64,000 nucleotides of DNA from Rhizobium sp. 16-488-2b. GTDB taxonomy: Bacteria; Pseudomonadota; Alphaproteobacteria; Rhizobiales; Rhizobiaceae. The DNA lies in the NCBI RefSeq assembly GCF_017741815.1, contig NZ_JAGHMF010000036.1, forward strand, positions 310,001 through 374,000, given 5' to 3'. Below are positions 30,603 through 39,123 of this stretch, piece after piece. The position numbers and the translations under genes were made by a program. Numbering within the stretch: position 1 is the stretch's first letter; every line of letters starts with the position of its first letter. Under the pieces are notes generated by a model that worked only from the letters and a program-made list of their open reading frames with translations, was not told where the DNA came from and ran no database searches.

Positions 30603-32495
30603 ATGAACGCAACTTGGCAGATACTGCTCGGAAACCTCGCCATCACCGCGCTAGCAATATCGCTGTGGTCGCACGCCTATTATCATACGCGTGTCTTGTC
30701 CGAGCGCCGGCGCAACCAGGCGTTCGGCATCGCCATGGGTCTCGGCGCGATCTGCTCGATGATGCTGGCGGTGCCGCTGGACCAAGGCGTTTTCGTCGAT
30801 CTCCGCTATACGCTGGTGGCGGTTTCGGCCCTGTTTGGCGGCCCCTTTTCCGTACTCCTGACGATCGTGATCGCCTCGGTGTTTCGCCTCTCTGAGGGCG
30901 GGGCGGGTGCGGTCGACGGGGTAACCAGCATATGCGTCGTCGGTATGGTTGGGTTCTGCGGCTATCTGGTCGTTAGAAAACGCAAGGTCAGGCTGGCTGA
31001 TGCGGCCGTGCTCGGTATCGCGGTATCGGCCACGCTGCTGGTGGTCATGTCGGTGCTGACGTCGCAGGCCAATGCGCGAGCCGTCGAGCTTGTCGGGTTC
31101 CCGATCACGGTTCTCAATTTCCTCAGCATCATGATCGCCGCCTTTGTCCTGATCCAGTTCGAAAGGATGGCGCATGACCGCGATATTTTATCGGCGGCGC
31201 TGACGCAGACGCCCGATTTTCATTATGTGAAGAACCGCGAAGGCAAGTTCGTCATCGTCAACAAGAACGTTGCCGAGCACCACCACTACCCGTCACCGGC
31301 GGCCATGGTCGGCGCGTCCGATTTCCAACTGGCGACGCAACGCCGCGCGGAGATGCTCTATGCCGAAGAGCAGGCCTTGATGGAGAGCGGGCAGTCGCAG
31401 CTGGACAAGATCGAGTATCTGAGCGAAGGCGGCCGCGATCGTTGCTATTCGACATCGAAGGTGCCGCTACGCGACCGGACCGGCACCGTCATCGGGCTTG
31501 CGGGCGCGACGCGCGATGTAACCGAGGAACGAAAGATCGAGCAGGAACTGCGCGAGAGCAAGGATCTGCTCTCGCTCGCCATGGCCGGCATGTCGGATGG
31601 TTTCGCCATGTTCGATCGGACAGGCACGCTTGTCTTCAGCAACACGCAATATGCGGCGCTGTTCCCGCTGTCGGGCGAGGTGCGCGTGCCCGGAGCGAAT
31701 ATTCGCGAGATCCTGAAAAAGGTCGTTGAATCGAACGAGCGGCGGGATTTCCGCCAAGAGATCACCGATGAATGGTTGTCGGAAGCCTCCGCCGCGCTGT
31801 TCTTCGACAAGGACGAGCAGCTCGAGCTCCATGACGGACGTTGGCTTAGTCTGCGTACACGCGTCGCCGACAATGGCATGGCGCTCGTTGCGGTCTCAGA
31901 CATCACGACGATGAAGCAGGCCGAATTCGCGCTCAGGACAGTCGCCGAGCAGATGAAGAGCCTCGCCGAGACCGACGCGCTGACCGGGCTTCTCAACCGC
32001 CGGGCCTTCGACCACGCGATGTCGGTTGCCGTCGAGCGAAGCCGCCTGGAACGCCGGCCGATGGCGGTGCTGATGATCGACGTCGATCGCTTCAAGGCCT
32101 ATAACGACACCTACGGCCATCCTGAAGGCGACGCATGCTTGAAGGCGATCGCCGATTGCCTGCGCCACACGATGAACCGTCCCCAGGACGTGCTGGCGCG
32201 GTTCGGCGGCGAGGAATTCGTGGTTCTATTGCCCGATACCGATGAGACCAAGGCGCTCTCGCTGGCGGAGCAATTCCGCAGCACCCTGCTTGCGCGGGCG
32301 ATCGCTCACACCGGCAGCGAGTACGGCGTGGTGACGGCCAGCATCGGCATTTCGGCCAAGTCCAACTGGAAGCAACAGGTCAGCGCCGCCGAGCTTATTC
32401 TTGAGGCCGATCAGGGCCTCTACCAGGCAAAGCGCGAAGGTCGCAATCAGGCCGTATGCTGGAGCGCGCCGAAAACCAGTAGGGCGGTGCGGTAG
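30603..32495 (+). CDS. Membrane diguanylate cyclase (5TM-LytS-like, two PAS, GGDEF)
   Basis: The 630-residue protein starts with about five transmembrane helices (residues ~5-185) that resemble the 5TMR-LYT sensor type. Two PAS regions follow (~195-315 with FHYVKNREGKFVIVNKN, and ~325-440 with MSDGFAMFDRTGTLVFSN). The C-terminus is a GGDEF domain with an intact GGEEF signature at 535-539 and an RxxD inhibitory site (RPQD) at 526-529. It should make c-di-GMP with product feedback. It lies 160 bases after the giant gene on the same strand. In many bacteria c-di-GMP controls large adhesins, so a functional link is plausible though unproven. No strong ribosome site is seen before ATG 30603. Confidence 0.92.
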   Translation: MNATWQILLGNLAITALAISLWSHAYYHTRVLSERRRNQAFGIAMGLGAICSMMLAVPLDQGVFVDLRYTLVAVSALFGGPFSVLLTIVIASVFRLSEGGAGAVDGVTSICVVGMVGFCGYLVVRKRKVRLADAAVLGIAVSATLLVVMSVLTSQANARAVELVGFPITVLNFLSIMIAAFVLIQFERMAHDRDILSAALTQTPDFHYVKNREGKFVIVNKNVAEHHHYPSPAAMVGASDFQLATQRRAEMLYAEEQALMESGQSQLDKIEYLSEGGRDRCYSTSKVPLRDRTGTVIGLAGATRDVTEERKIEQELRESKDLLSLAMAGMSDGFAMFDRTGTLVFSNTQYAALFPLSGEVRVPGANIREILKKVVESNERRDFRQEITDEWLSEASAALFFDKDEQLELHDGRWLSLRTRVADNGMALVAVSDITTMKQAEFALRTVAEQMKSLAETDALTGLLNRRAFDHAMSVAVERSRLERRPMAVLMIDVDRFKAYNDTYGHPEGDACLKAIADCLRHTMNRPQDVLARFGGEEFVVLLPDTDETKALSLAEQFRSTLLARAIAHTGSEYGVVTASIGISAKSNWKQQVSAAELILEADQGLYQAKREGRNQAVCWSAPKTSRAVR

Positions 32496-32725
32496 CAATT
32501 GCCACCGCTGCTGCGGCCTGCCCAGCGCACATTTTCAGCCAGTTCAGCAAAGAAAAAGGCCGGGGCGAAATCGCACCGACCTTCCTCGACCCGTCTCGAC
32601 AACGACTGCCAGTACCTCCGTGGTCAGCCGTCAGAGACGAATTATGTAAGTTGAGTGTAACGCAACTTCTGGGAAGTTCAAGCGCCATTTATGGGTTCGT
32701 TTTGCGCGAAGACTACCTATTTCGG

Positions 32726-32965
32726 TCAGCCTGAAACGATTGCGGAAAGCCGATCGAGGTCGACAAGCTTGACTTCGAGCGGGACGGGATCGGTCTGGGC
32801 GGCGCGAAACCATTCGGCTGCCTCGCGCACTCGGTCGCCGTGCGGTTGAGGATAGGAGCCAAGCCGGATGACCCACTCCCTGACCGTTTCACGCTCCATG
32901 CGGCCCGCCAAATAGCGTGCGTGAACGGTCTTGGCGGAGGCGACGAGATCGGAAACGCTGTTCAA
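32726..32965 (-). CDS. Small hypothetical protein (79 aa)
   Basis: Not recognised. I take TTG at 32965 as start because GAGGA lies about six bases upstream. The protein is soluble, mostly helical and mixed in charge (VREWVIRLGSYPQPHGDRVREAAEWF), without signal peptide or membrane segment. It is the last of four minus-strand genes running from 34741 and may share their transcript. The 230 bases between it and the cyclase gene (32496-32725) show nothing I can name. Confidence 0.5.
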   Translation of the reverse strand: MNSVSDLVASAKTVHARYLAGRMERETVREWVIRLGSYPQPHGDRVREAAEWFRAAQTDPVPLEVKLVDLDRLSAIVSG

Positions 32966-33017
32966 GAATTGTCCTCAAATTGATGGGTCGGTTCGATGAG
33001 GCCAGATGGCATCGAGC

Positions 33018-33365
33018 TCAGACCTCCTCCTTCTTCTTGACCTTCACCTTCGGCTCCACCGGCGCATCCGGCGTGGGTGCGAGCAGCTTGCGCAGCGATG
33101 AGATCTTGTCCTTGACCAGCGGGCGGAAGCGCGTGGCGCGAAACGGCATGTCGGCGGCGCCGTAGCCCTCCGGGCCGTCATCGTTGCCGCGATGCAGTTC
33201 CTCCAGCTTCACGCCGAAGAAGGTACCGTCGATATAATGCGTGTATTCGCCGACCCAACGCAGCGTGTAGATCTCGCCCTTGCGAATACCCTGGTCGATG
33301 CTGACATGCTTGAACGTGTCATCAATGCACACGACCTTCTGGCCGACATGAAAGTCGTAGCTCAT
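33018..33365 (-). CDS. Hypothetical protein, SH3-like beta fold suspected (115 aa)
   Basis: I chose ATG 33365 (MSYDFHVGQKVVCIDD) because it has a GAGG-type site upstream and avoids overlap with the preceding gene, which ends at 33382. The first 65 residues look like a small beta-barrel (FHVGQKVVCID, GEIYTLRWVGEY), similar to short phage or rhizobial proteins of unknown role. The last 25 residues are Lys/Glu/Pro-rich (VEPKVKVKKKEEV). The function is unknown. It is 16 bases after the small XRE regulator gene. Confidence 0.65.
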   Translation of the reverse strand: MSYDFHVGQKVVCIDDTFKHVSIDQGIRKGEIYTLRWVGEYTHYIDGTFFGVKLEELHRGNDDGPEGYGAADMPFRATRFRPLVKDKISSLRKLLAPTPDAPVEPKVKVKKKEEV

Positions 33366-33381
33366 TTCACCAACCTCAACT

Positions 33382-33705
33382 TCAACCGCCGGCACCGGGA
33401 GGTGCGTCGTTCTTCATGAATTCCGGATATTGAACAACTTCCGTCTCGACCGTGTCGAACGACTTGCCCGCCGATTGCGCCAGCCGCACGCCCGGCCCGC
33501 CTGACATCAATTCTCCGTCCGCTTCGAAGACGATGCCCGAGCTTTCGAGCGCCTGCCTGATCGCGCGCAGTGCGCTGTCAGCGCTTTCGGCCCCGCGCTC
33601 GATACGGTCGAGATCCGCTACGGAGACACCGGCGGCGTCGGCCAATTCGGCTTGCTGGAGGCCGAGCATCGCGCGGGCGCCACGTATCTGTGCTGACGTT
33701 ATCAT
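33382..33705 (-). CDS. Small XRE-type HTH regulator (107 aa)
   Basis: The N-terminal ~60 residues form a Cro/C1-type helix-turn-helix (IRGARAMLGLQQAELADAAG, then VSVADLDRIERG). The C-terminal part is short and has no known domain. An upstream in-frame start at 33741 would add 12 residues (RKRSIRLYKII), but the HTH consensus fits a start at MITSAQ (33705). TATATAAAAT lies directly upstream, so a leaderless transcript is possible. It lies between the oxidoreductase and two small unknown genes and may regulate them. Confidence 0.75.
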   Translation of the reverse strand: MITSAQIRGARAMLGLQQAELADAAGVSVADLDRIERGAESADSALRAIRQALESSGIVFEADGELMSGGPGVRLAQSAGKSFDTVETEVVQYPEFMKNDAPPGAGG

Positions 33706-33754
33706 GATGATTTTATATAACCGGATCGATCTTTTTCTCAAGCTGGACGACCGG

Positions 33755-34741
33755 CTACGCCCGGCAGCATCGCTCCCATTCGGTCAGCAACTGCATGATC
33801 TCGATGGAATCGGAAAGGCGCGGCGAGGGGCGCGGCGCCTGCTTCAGCCCTTTGCGCAGGCAGTCTTCGACGAGGCGGATCTGGTGGCCGAAGGCATCGT
33901 GGTCCGACGGAACGACGATGCGTTCTGTGGGCAGGCCGTATTCCTCGATCTCCAGCAGATTGTCGCCGGCAACGGGCAGCCACGGATTGGTGAGGAAGCG
34001 GACCGAGGCGCGGTCGCCGCGTACGGTGAAATCGAACGCCATGCCATAGCTGTCCGTCGATTGCAGCGTCGCCAAAACGCCCGAGCCGAAGCGGGCGGTG
34101 AGCGCGGCGTCGCAGATGTTGCCGTCATGGCTCGACCGGTTGCCATGTCCCGAGATCACGCGGTCCGCGAAGGCTTCGGCGCCGAAGGCCGTCTGGATGA
34201 CGTAGTGCATCAGCGAGGCCGGATAGCAGCCGAGATTGTAGAGCGTTCCGCCGCCCGCGGGATTGACGACCCGCCAGATATCGGCGGCATAGGCGCCCGA
34301 AATCGAGCGTATGGTGCCGAGACGGCCGGACCGGATGATGTTGCCAAGCTCGGCGATCGCGGGATGGCTGAGATACATCAGCCCTTCGAGAAAAAAGATG
34401 TCGGCCTGCTCGACAGCCGCGGCAAGCGCATGCGCTTCTTCCATCGTCGTGGTCAGCGATTTTTCCGACAGCACCGGCTTGCCGCGGGCCGCCGCCTCGA
34501 TGACCGCGTCGTGATGCACGTTGTTGGGCAGTCCAACGTAGATCACGTCGATATCGGGGTCGTCGACGATCGCATCGATGCTGGAATGCCTGACGGCGAT
34601 GCCGTAGCGGTCGGCGAATGCTGCGAGGCGCTCGGGATCGCGACCGAAGACCGCGCCGATCACCGATCCGTCGCTGCCGTTTATGGCCTCTGCCACGGTA
34701 TTCGAGATGAAGCTCGTTCCGAGAATTCCCCAGCGCAGCAT
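33755..34741 (-). CDS. Gfo/Idh/MocA-family oxidoreductase
   Basis: The 328-residue protein has the N-terminal NAD(P)-binding Rossmann fold (MLRWGILGTSFISNTVAEAI), the strand-turn VIYVGLPNNVHH and the family EK dipeptide in PVLSEKSL (the lysine usually acts in catalysis). The C-terminal alpha/beta dehydrogenase domain includes GGGTLYNLGCYPASLMHYV. The family oxidises or reduces sugars, inositols and sugar derivatives with NAD(P); the substrate cannot be read here. It leads a minus-strand group with the XRE regulator and two small genes. Upstream (34742-34919) is its promoter region and that of the small RNA, which is transcribed the other way. Confidence 0.9.
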   Translation of the reverse strand: MLRWGILGTSFISNTVAEAINGSDGSVIGAVFGRDPERLAAFADRYGIAVRHSSIDAIVDDPDIDVIYVGLPNNVHHDAVIEAAARGKPVLSEKSLTTTMEEAHALAAAVEQADIFFLEGLMYLSHPAIAELGNIIRSGRLGTIRSISGAYAADIWRVVNPAGGGTLYNLGCYPASLMHYVIQTAFGAEAFADRVISGHGNRSSHDGNICDAALTARFGSGVLATLQSTDSYGMAFDFTVRGDRASVRFLTNPWLPVAGDNLLEIEEYGLPTERIVVPSDHDAFGHQIRLVEDCLRKGLKQAPRPSPRLSDSIEIMQLLTEWERCCRA

Positions 34742-34919
34742 TCCGTGTCGCCTTTCACCAGCATTTCCGTGTGACTGTTGGTTCTATAGCTGGATCGGCC
34801 GACCAGTACAGGGGCTTCGTGCTCCGACGGCCATATCGAGAGCTCCGCGCCAAGCGCATGGCGCATGGCTGCCTTGCGCAAACTTGCCTACCGTTTAGGC
34901 GCAGAGGTGTGTATATACA

Positions 34920-35086
34920 TATCCATCGAAGCGATGCATCCTCCTCCCGCAGAGCTTCGACTTTGCAAGTGCCTCACTCCTCCTCCCAGAGGGACTTGCG
35001 CGAACAGTAGCACTCCTCCTCCCAGCTGCTGTTCATTTGTTTTAAAAAGCCTGTCGCACCTCCTCCCGCGACAGGCTTTTTTATTT
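34920..35086 (+). ncRNA. Anti-Shine-Dalgarno small RNA with four CCTCCTCCC motifs (alpha-r14/NfeR1-like)
   Basis: Four hairpins each place CCTCCTCCC in the loop. Hairpin 1: CGAAGC 34927 with GCTTCG 34954, motif 34940-34948. Hairpin 2: arm from GCAAGT 34965, closing arm 34989-34999, motif 34979-34987. Hairpin 3: GAACAGTAGC 35002 with GCTGCTGTTC 35025, motif 35015-35023. Hairpin 4: the terminator stem from 35044, motif 35059-35067. The loops of hairpins 2 and 3 are identical (ACTCCTCCTCCCA). Rhizobial alpha-r14 RNAs such as NfeR1 show this ultraconserved anti-SD loop, so I place it in that group; it should pair with ribosome sites of mRNAs. The 5' end is estimated from TATATACAT at 34912-34920; the true start may differ by some bases. 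Confidence 0.85.
35044..35082. terminator. Intrinsic terminator, probably bidirectional
   Basis: AAGCCTGTCGC and GCGACAGGCTT form an 11-bp stem around a ten-base loop. It is followed by a T-run on the plus strand and preceded by an A-run, so it can also stop the minus-strand hydroxyacid dehydrogenase gene that ends at 35109. Confidence 0.9.
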
Positions 35087-35108
35087 TCTGCTCTATCCCA
35101 AGACGATC

Positions 35109-36134
35109 TCAGGACACCGACACAGGCTTCGAGCGCAAACGGCTCGCCGTTGCCGGATCCGCACGCCGGCAAAGCTGCGGTGGCAGGCCTTTCATGATAA
35201 GTTCGGCGTCGGCGACGGCCATCGTGCCGAGTTCGTAGAAGGCATCGCGGGTGCCGCCGGTGCGATGCGCCGAGAGCAGCAAACCCGGAAGCTCGCGTAC
35301 CGGATCGTCGGCGGCCACGGGCTCTTCCGGAAAGACGTCGGTTGCGGCGATGATGTGGCCGGATTTCACGGCCTCCAGCATGGCGGGAAAATCGACCACT
35401 GCCGCGCGGCTCATCAAGAGAAAGGCGGCGCCCGGTTTCATCAGCTGAAACTCGCGGCGGCCGATGAAGCCCTCGTTGTCGCTGGTCACGCTGGCGAAGA
35501 CGAAAACCACCTGGCTCTCGCTCAATGTCTCGTCCAGACTGGATGGCACGCAATCCAGGCGCTCGATGATCTCGTTGGGCAGCCATGGGTCGAACACGCG
35601 CACCGTGTTCTTGAACGGGCGGATCAGATCGCGCAACTGCCTGCCGAGATCGCCGAAGCCGATGATCCCGACCGGCGCGCCGGCGAAGCGGAAGACGCCG
35701 TCGTTGCCGGCCAGCCCATATTGTTCGCTTCCCTCCCGGAAATTGCGGTCGGCCCGGGTGATGCCGCGGGCAAGATCGAGCGCCATGCCGAGTGCAGCCT
35801 CAGCCACGGGCGATGCGAAGGCCGATGCCGGGGTGATCACCCAGATGCCGCGTTCCACACAGGCTTGATAATCGATATTCGGCATGAAGTTGGACTCGAC
35901 ATTGATGATCGCCTTCAGCTTCGGTGCCCGGTCCAGTCGCTCGCGCGGCATATCCGTCTGCCCGAAGATCAGCACCGTCTCGGGAAGCAATGCGTCGACC
36001 TGCTCAGCCGGCATCTGCCGATCTTCGGAAATCACCAGCTCGCCGAGATTTTCCAGCCGGCGGCGAACATCCGGCTTCATGATCAGATCGAGCGTTCGTG
36101 GCAAAGGGTCCACCAGAACAATATTGCGGCTCAT
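35109..36134 (-). CDS. D-isomer-specific 2-hydroxyacid dehydrogenase
   Basis: The 341-residue protein has the NAD-binding glycine motif GIIGFGDLGRQLRDLI and the family catalytic set: Arg in LLMSRAAVVD, Glu in DVFPEEPV, His in LLSAHRTGGT. It resembles phosphoglycerate-dehydrogenase-like enzymes that reduce 2-keto acids with NADH; the substrate is unknown. I place the start at ATG 36134 (MSRNIVLVDPLP), with GGAGGAGGA just upstream; the longer frame upstream lacks a site. That ribosome site is complementary to the loops of the adjacent small RNA. It follows the M24 peptidase gene on the same strand, with a terminator between. Confidence 0.88.
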   Translation of the reverse strand: MSRNIVLVDPLPRTLDLIMKPDVRRRLENLGELVISEDRQMPAEQVDALLPETVLIFGQTDMPRERLDRAPKLKAIINVESNFMPNIDYQACVERGIWVITPASAFASPVAEAALGMALDLARGITRADRNFREGSEQYGLAGNDGVFRFAGAPVGIIGFGDLGRQLRDLIRPFKNTVRVFDPWLPNEIIERLDCVPSSLDETLSESQVVFVFASVTSDNEGFIGRREFQLMKPGAAFLLMSRAAVVDFPAMLEAVKSGHIIAATDVFPEEPVAADDPVRELPGLLLSAHRTGGTRDAFYELGTMAVADAELIMKGLPPQLCRRADPATASRLRSKPVSVS

Positions 36135-36222
36135 CACGTCCTCCTCCATTCCCTGAGAGCAAGACTTATCAGCAAATGCCGCTTGGAACAGGGGGGCTGT
36201 CGGCCGGTCATCGCAAAACGAC

Positions 36223-36252
36223 GAGAGGCCGCTGCGCGGGCAGCGGCCTCTC
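36223..36252 (-). terminator. Terminator-like hairpin after the M24 peptidase gene
   Basis: A perfect 13-bp stem (GAGAGGCCGCTGC with GCAGCGGCCTCTC) with a four-base loop lies between the peptidase stop and the next gene. On the minus strand it is followed by GTCGTTTT. Confidence 0.75.
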
Positions 36253-36303
36253 ATTTCTATTCTGTTTGACGCCAGACAGCTCAGTCAGACGATGTCGTGC
36301 ATC

Positions 36304-37446
36304 TCACGCAAACGGCTCGGTCGGGCTCTTGCCCGGCTGCGTGAACCATGCCGCGCCGGTCTCTGTCATGTGGATATGATCTTCGAGGCGGATCCCGTAA
36401 CGGCGGGGGAAAACGATCATCGGTTCGTTCGAGAAGCACATGCCAGGCTCCAGCACCGTCTGGTTGCCGCGCACGATATAGGGCTCCTCGTGAATTTCCA
36501 GGCCGAGACCGTGGCCGGCCCTGTGCGGCAGGCCGGGCAGCGCGTAATCAGGCCCAAGCCCATGGCGAACCATGACCGCGCGGGCCGCGTCATCCAGGCT
36601 GGAGCAGGCGGCGCCGAGCTTGGCCGCGTCGAAAACGGCCTGCTGCGCTTCGCGCTCGATCGCCCAGGCGCGGGCGAAATCCGCATCCGGCTCGTCCAGA
36701 ACATAAGTCCGCGTCAGATCCGAATGATACCCGTCGATACGGCATCCGGTGTCGACCAGAATGACATCGCCGGCCGCGTAGGTCTGCTCGCCGTCCGCGC
36801 CATGCGGCAGCGAGGTCGCCTCGCCGAAGGAGACGATGCAGAAGCTCGATCCGCCCGCAGCACCAAGCGCGCGGTGCTGTTCGTCGATATAGCGCACGAC
36901 ATCCGAAGCCAGGACGCCGGGCTTGATAAAGGCGTGCGCACGGCGGTGGACTTCCAGCGTCAGGTTCATCGCGTATTGGATGATGCCGATTTCAGCCGCG
37001 GACTTGAGCAGGCGGATATCGCGGATTAGCCGCGCGCCATCGACAAGGCGCTCCGCGCCGAGCGCCTTGGCTAGCGCGTGATAGACGAATAGCGGCAAGG
37101 CGTCGTCGAGCGCCACGCGGCCCTTCGCCGAAAGCAGGCCGGCCACGGTCTCTGCGCTGTTTTCGTCTTCCTCCCAGGTCACGATCGCACCATCGAGTTT
37201 CGGCAGGCTGTCGACGCGGCTGCGCTCGAAACCCGGCACGATGTAGAAGAGGTCAGCCAGAGTGATCAGCGCGCCGACCAGCCGCTCGCTCTGATGCCAG
37301 ACAAGGCCGGTGAAATAGCGCAGGCTTTCCGTCGAGCCGAGGAGCACGGCATCCACGCCGGCGGCACCCATGCGGTTGCGCAGCGTCGAAAGCCGCTCGC
37401 GGCGTTCGGTTTCGGAAATCGGGGCGGGGCGGGGTGTGGCCGACAT
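36304..37446 (-). CDS. M24 family Xaa-Pro-type peptidase / creatinase-like
   Basis: The 380-residue protein has the N-terminal creatinase domain (~20-140) and the C-terminal pita-bread domain. Metal ligands are recognisable: Asp in ILVDTGCRIDGYHSD (two), His in HRAGHGLGLEIHE, Glu in CFSNEPMIV and Glu in RLEDHIHMTETG. This fits aminopeptidase P or prolidase, cleaving Xaa-Pro bonds with two metal ions; some relatives act on creatine or sulfur compounds. ATG 37446 is preferred, with AGAGGA upstream, over a longer in-frame start. No signal peptide, so cytoplasmic. Confidence 0.9.
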   Translation of the reverse strand: MSATPRPAPISETERRERLSTLRNRMGAAGVDAVLLGSTESLRYFTGLVWHQSERLVGALITLADLFYIVPGFERSRVDSLPKLDGAIVTWEEDENSAETVAGLLSAKGRVALDDALPLFVYHALAKALGAERLVDGARLIRDIRLLKSAAEIGIIQYAMNLTLEVHRRAHAFIKPGVLASDVVRYIDEQHRALGAAGGSSFCIVSFGEATSLPHGADGEQTYAAGDVILVDTGCRIDGYHSDLTRTYVLDEPDADFARAWAIEREAQQAVFDAAKLGAACSSLDDAARAVMVRHGLGPDYALPGLPHRAGHGLGLEIHEEPYIVRGNQTVLEPGMCFSNEPMIVFPRRYGIRLEDHIHMTETGAAWFTQPGKSPTEPFA

Positions 37447-37588
37447 GGCTATTCCTCTTGATATCGATCTGCTGATTTGCCGGCGCACCTGCACCGCCAT
37501 GTCAGCAATCAAGTCGCGGCTTGATCGCGCGCAGCTAGTCCTGCTCCGGCCGTCAAGTCAACCGGAAGCGGGCTGTCGATGTCAGTTG

Positions 37589-38260
37589 TTAGGGTTGGCG
37601 TGTTGCCAGAAGCTCGACCTTGCGCACGAGGTCGGCGACCGAGCGAACCTCCATCTTGCGCATGACGTTGCCGCGATGAAGCTTGACGGTGATCTCGCTG
37701 ATCCCGAGATCATAAGCGATCTGCTTGTTCATCAGCCCTTTGCTGACAGCCATCATCACCTCGCGCTCGCGTGGCGTCAGCGTCTCGGCCAAGGTGACGA
37801 CGGCATCGCCCTCGGCATTGTCGCGGCGTTGCACCGCGTCGCGCTCGATCGCGGTGGAGACGGCATCGAGCAGGTCCTGGTCGCGAAACGGCTTGACCAG
37901 AAAATCCACCGCGCCGGCCTTCATCGCCCGCACGCTCATCGGAATATCGCCGAAACCGCTCATGAAGACGATCGGCAGCTTGCTTCCCATGCGCTCCAGC
38001 TGCCCCTGGAAATCGAGGCCGCTTAGGCCCGGGAGACGAACGTCGAGCAAGATGCATCCGGGCCGCTTCAGGTCGGCGCCGGCAAGAAGCGCTGCGGGGC
38101 TGTCGAAAGCGGAAACATCGATCCGGACCGACTGAAAGAGATCGACAAGTGCCTCACGCACGGAAATGTCGTCATCGACGATCAGCACCATGGGGGATAC
38201 TGGCTGCACCACGGTCGCTCGTCGCATGTCACTCACGGTATGTCTCCAGAGCTGGGTCAT
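37589..38260 (-). CDS. FixJ/NarL-type response regulator
   Basis: Residues ~24-140 form a receiver domain: acidic pocket VLIVDDD, phosphoacceptor Asp in ILLDVRLPGLSG, Thr/Ser-type switch in VFMSGFGD and Lys in FLVKPF. Residues ~160-220 form a LuxR-type helix-turn-helix (LTPREREVMMAVSKGLMNKQ, then AYDLGISEITVKLHRGNVM). The order and spacing are those of FixJ/TtrR-like regulators. GGGAGG lies nine bases before ATG 38260. No histidine kinase gene is next to it, so its partner is elsewhere. Targets are unknown; the neighbouring metabolic genes are candidates. Confidence 0.93.
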   Translation of the reverse strand: MTQLWRHTVSDMRRATVVQPVSPMVLIVDDDISVREALVDLFQSVRIDVSAFDSPAALLAGADLKRPGCILLDVRLPGLSGLDFQGQLERMGSKLPIVFMSGFGDIPMSVRAMKAGAVDFLVKPFRDQDLLDAVSTAIERDAVQRRDNAEGDAVVTLAETLTPREREVMMAVSKGLMNKQIAYDLGISEITVKLHRGNVMRKMEVRSVADLVRKVELLATRQP

Positions 38261-38425
38261 TTCGCGGAGCCTCCCTCATCCTGTCGCTTCGAATGCGGCG
38301 TGCTCGTCCCTGCACGTTGTGCCCGCATCTTTGCAGCGAAGCAACCATAGCCAGACATGGAGATCGGCCACACTATACTTAGGTTTGGGGTCGTTGTGAC
38401 CGCCAGGCTCGCGATTGACGTCGCA

Positions 38426-38974
38426 TCAGAATGTCGGTGGCGTGCAGGCGCTGATCACCTCGCATGGGACCGGTCCGACGCAGCGAAAGCGGTGTGGGCG
38501 CCGGCTCTCGAAATAATAGGCATCGCCGGGGCCCAGGATGCGGCGCTCGTCTTCGACCGTCACTTCCATGCGGCCCGAAAGCACGATGCCGCCTTCCTCG
38601 CCTTCGTGCACGAGCATGACCTTGCCTGTGTCGGCGCCCGGTTGGTAGCATTCCTTGAGGACTTGTAGCTGTCGACCGAACAGGCTCTCGCCGATCTGGC
38701 GATAGGAAATCGGTCCCTTGCCGATCTCGACCAGCTCCTCGGCGGCGTAAAACGCCTTACGCGATTTCTGCGGCTCGAAGGCGAAGAACTCGGCCAGGCC
38801 GATCGGGATTCCATCGAGAATGCGCTTCAAGGCGCCCACCGATGGGTTGGATGAATTGGATTCGATCAGCGAAATGGTGGAGTTGGTGACGCCCGCCCGC
38901 TTCGCCAGTTCGCGTTGCGAAAGATTGTGAAGCATGCGCAAATGGCGCAGGCGCTGGCCGATATCGACGGACAT
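38426..38974 (-). CDS. XRE-cupin transcriptional regulator (PuuR-like)
   Basis: The 182-residue protein has an N-terminal XRE helix-turn-helix (IGQRLRHLRMLHNLSQRELA, then NSTISLIESNSSNPSVG) and a C-terminal cupin (LVHEGEEGGIVLSGRMEVTV, GDAYYFESRRPHRF). Such proteins repress or activate amine and amino-acid catabolism genes, with the cupin sensing a ligand. It is divergent from the omega-amino-acid transaminase gene at 39124, the usual position of a dedicated regulator. I start at MSVDIGQRL (38974); an upstream TTG frame at 39040 lacks support. Confidence 0.9.
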   Translation of the reverse strand: MSVDIGQRLRHLRMLHNLSQRELAKRAGVTNSTISLIESNSSNPSVGALKRILDGIPIGLAEFFAFEPQKSRKAFYAAEELVEIGKGPISYRQIGESLFGRQLQVLKECYQPGADTGKVMLVHEGEEGGIVLSGRMEVTVEDERRILGPGDAYYFESRRPHRFRCVGPVPCEVISACTPPTF

Positions 38975-39123
38975 GGTGTTTCCAAGGTTTCGAGTGTTCG
39001 AAATATAACAACATTCGATTTCGGAAGCCATGATTTTCAAGGGGTTGAAAATAGCGAGAAAAGGGCTTGTTCGAGAATCTGAATTGGCCGATCACTTCAT
39101 CATCACCATTCCGGAGAGACCTC
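38975..39123. promoter_or_regulatory. Divergent promoter region, XRE-cupin regulator / transaminase
   Basis: This 149-base region separates two divergent genes and must contain both promoters and probably the regulator's operator. It holds TTCGAGTGTTCGAAATATAA with two TTCGA repeats and a further ATTCGAT nearby, a candidate operator. GGAGAG at ~39113 serves as the transaminase ribosome site. Confidence 0.5.

Noticed and set aside
34921..35067. Reading the four CCTCCTCCC copies as a simple microsatellite or CRISPR
   Set aside because: Each copy is in the loop of a different, well-paired stem and the last is a terminator; this is RNA structure.
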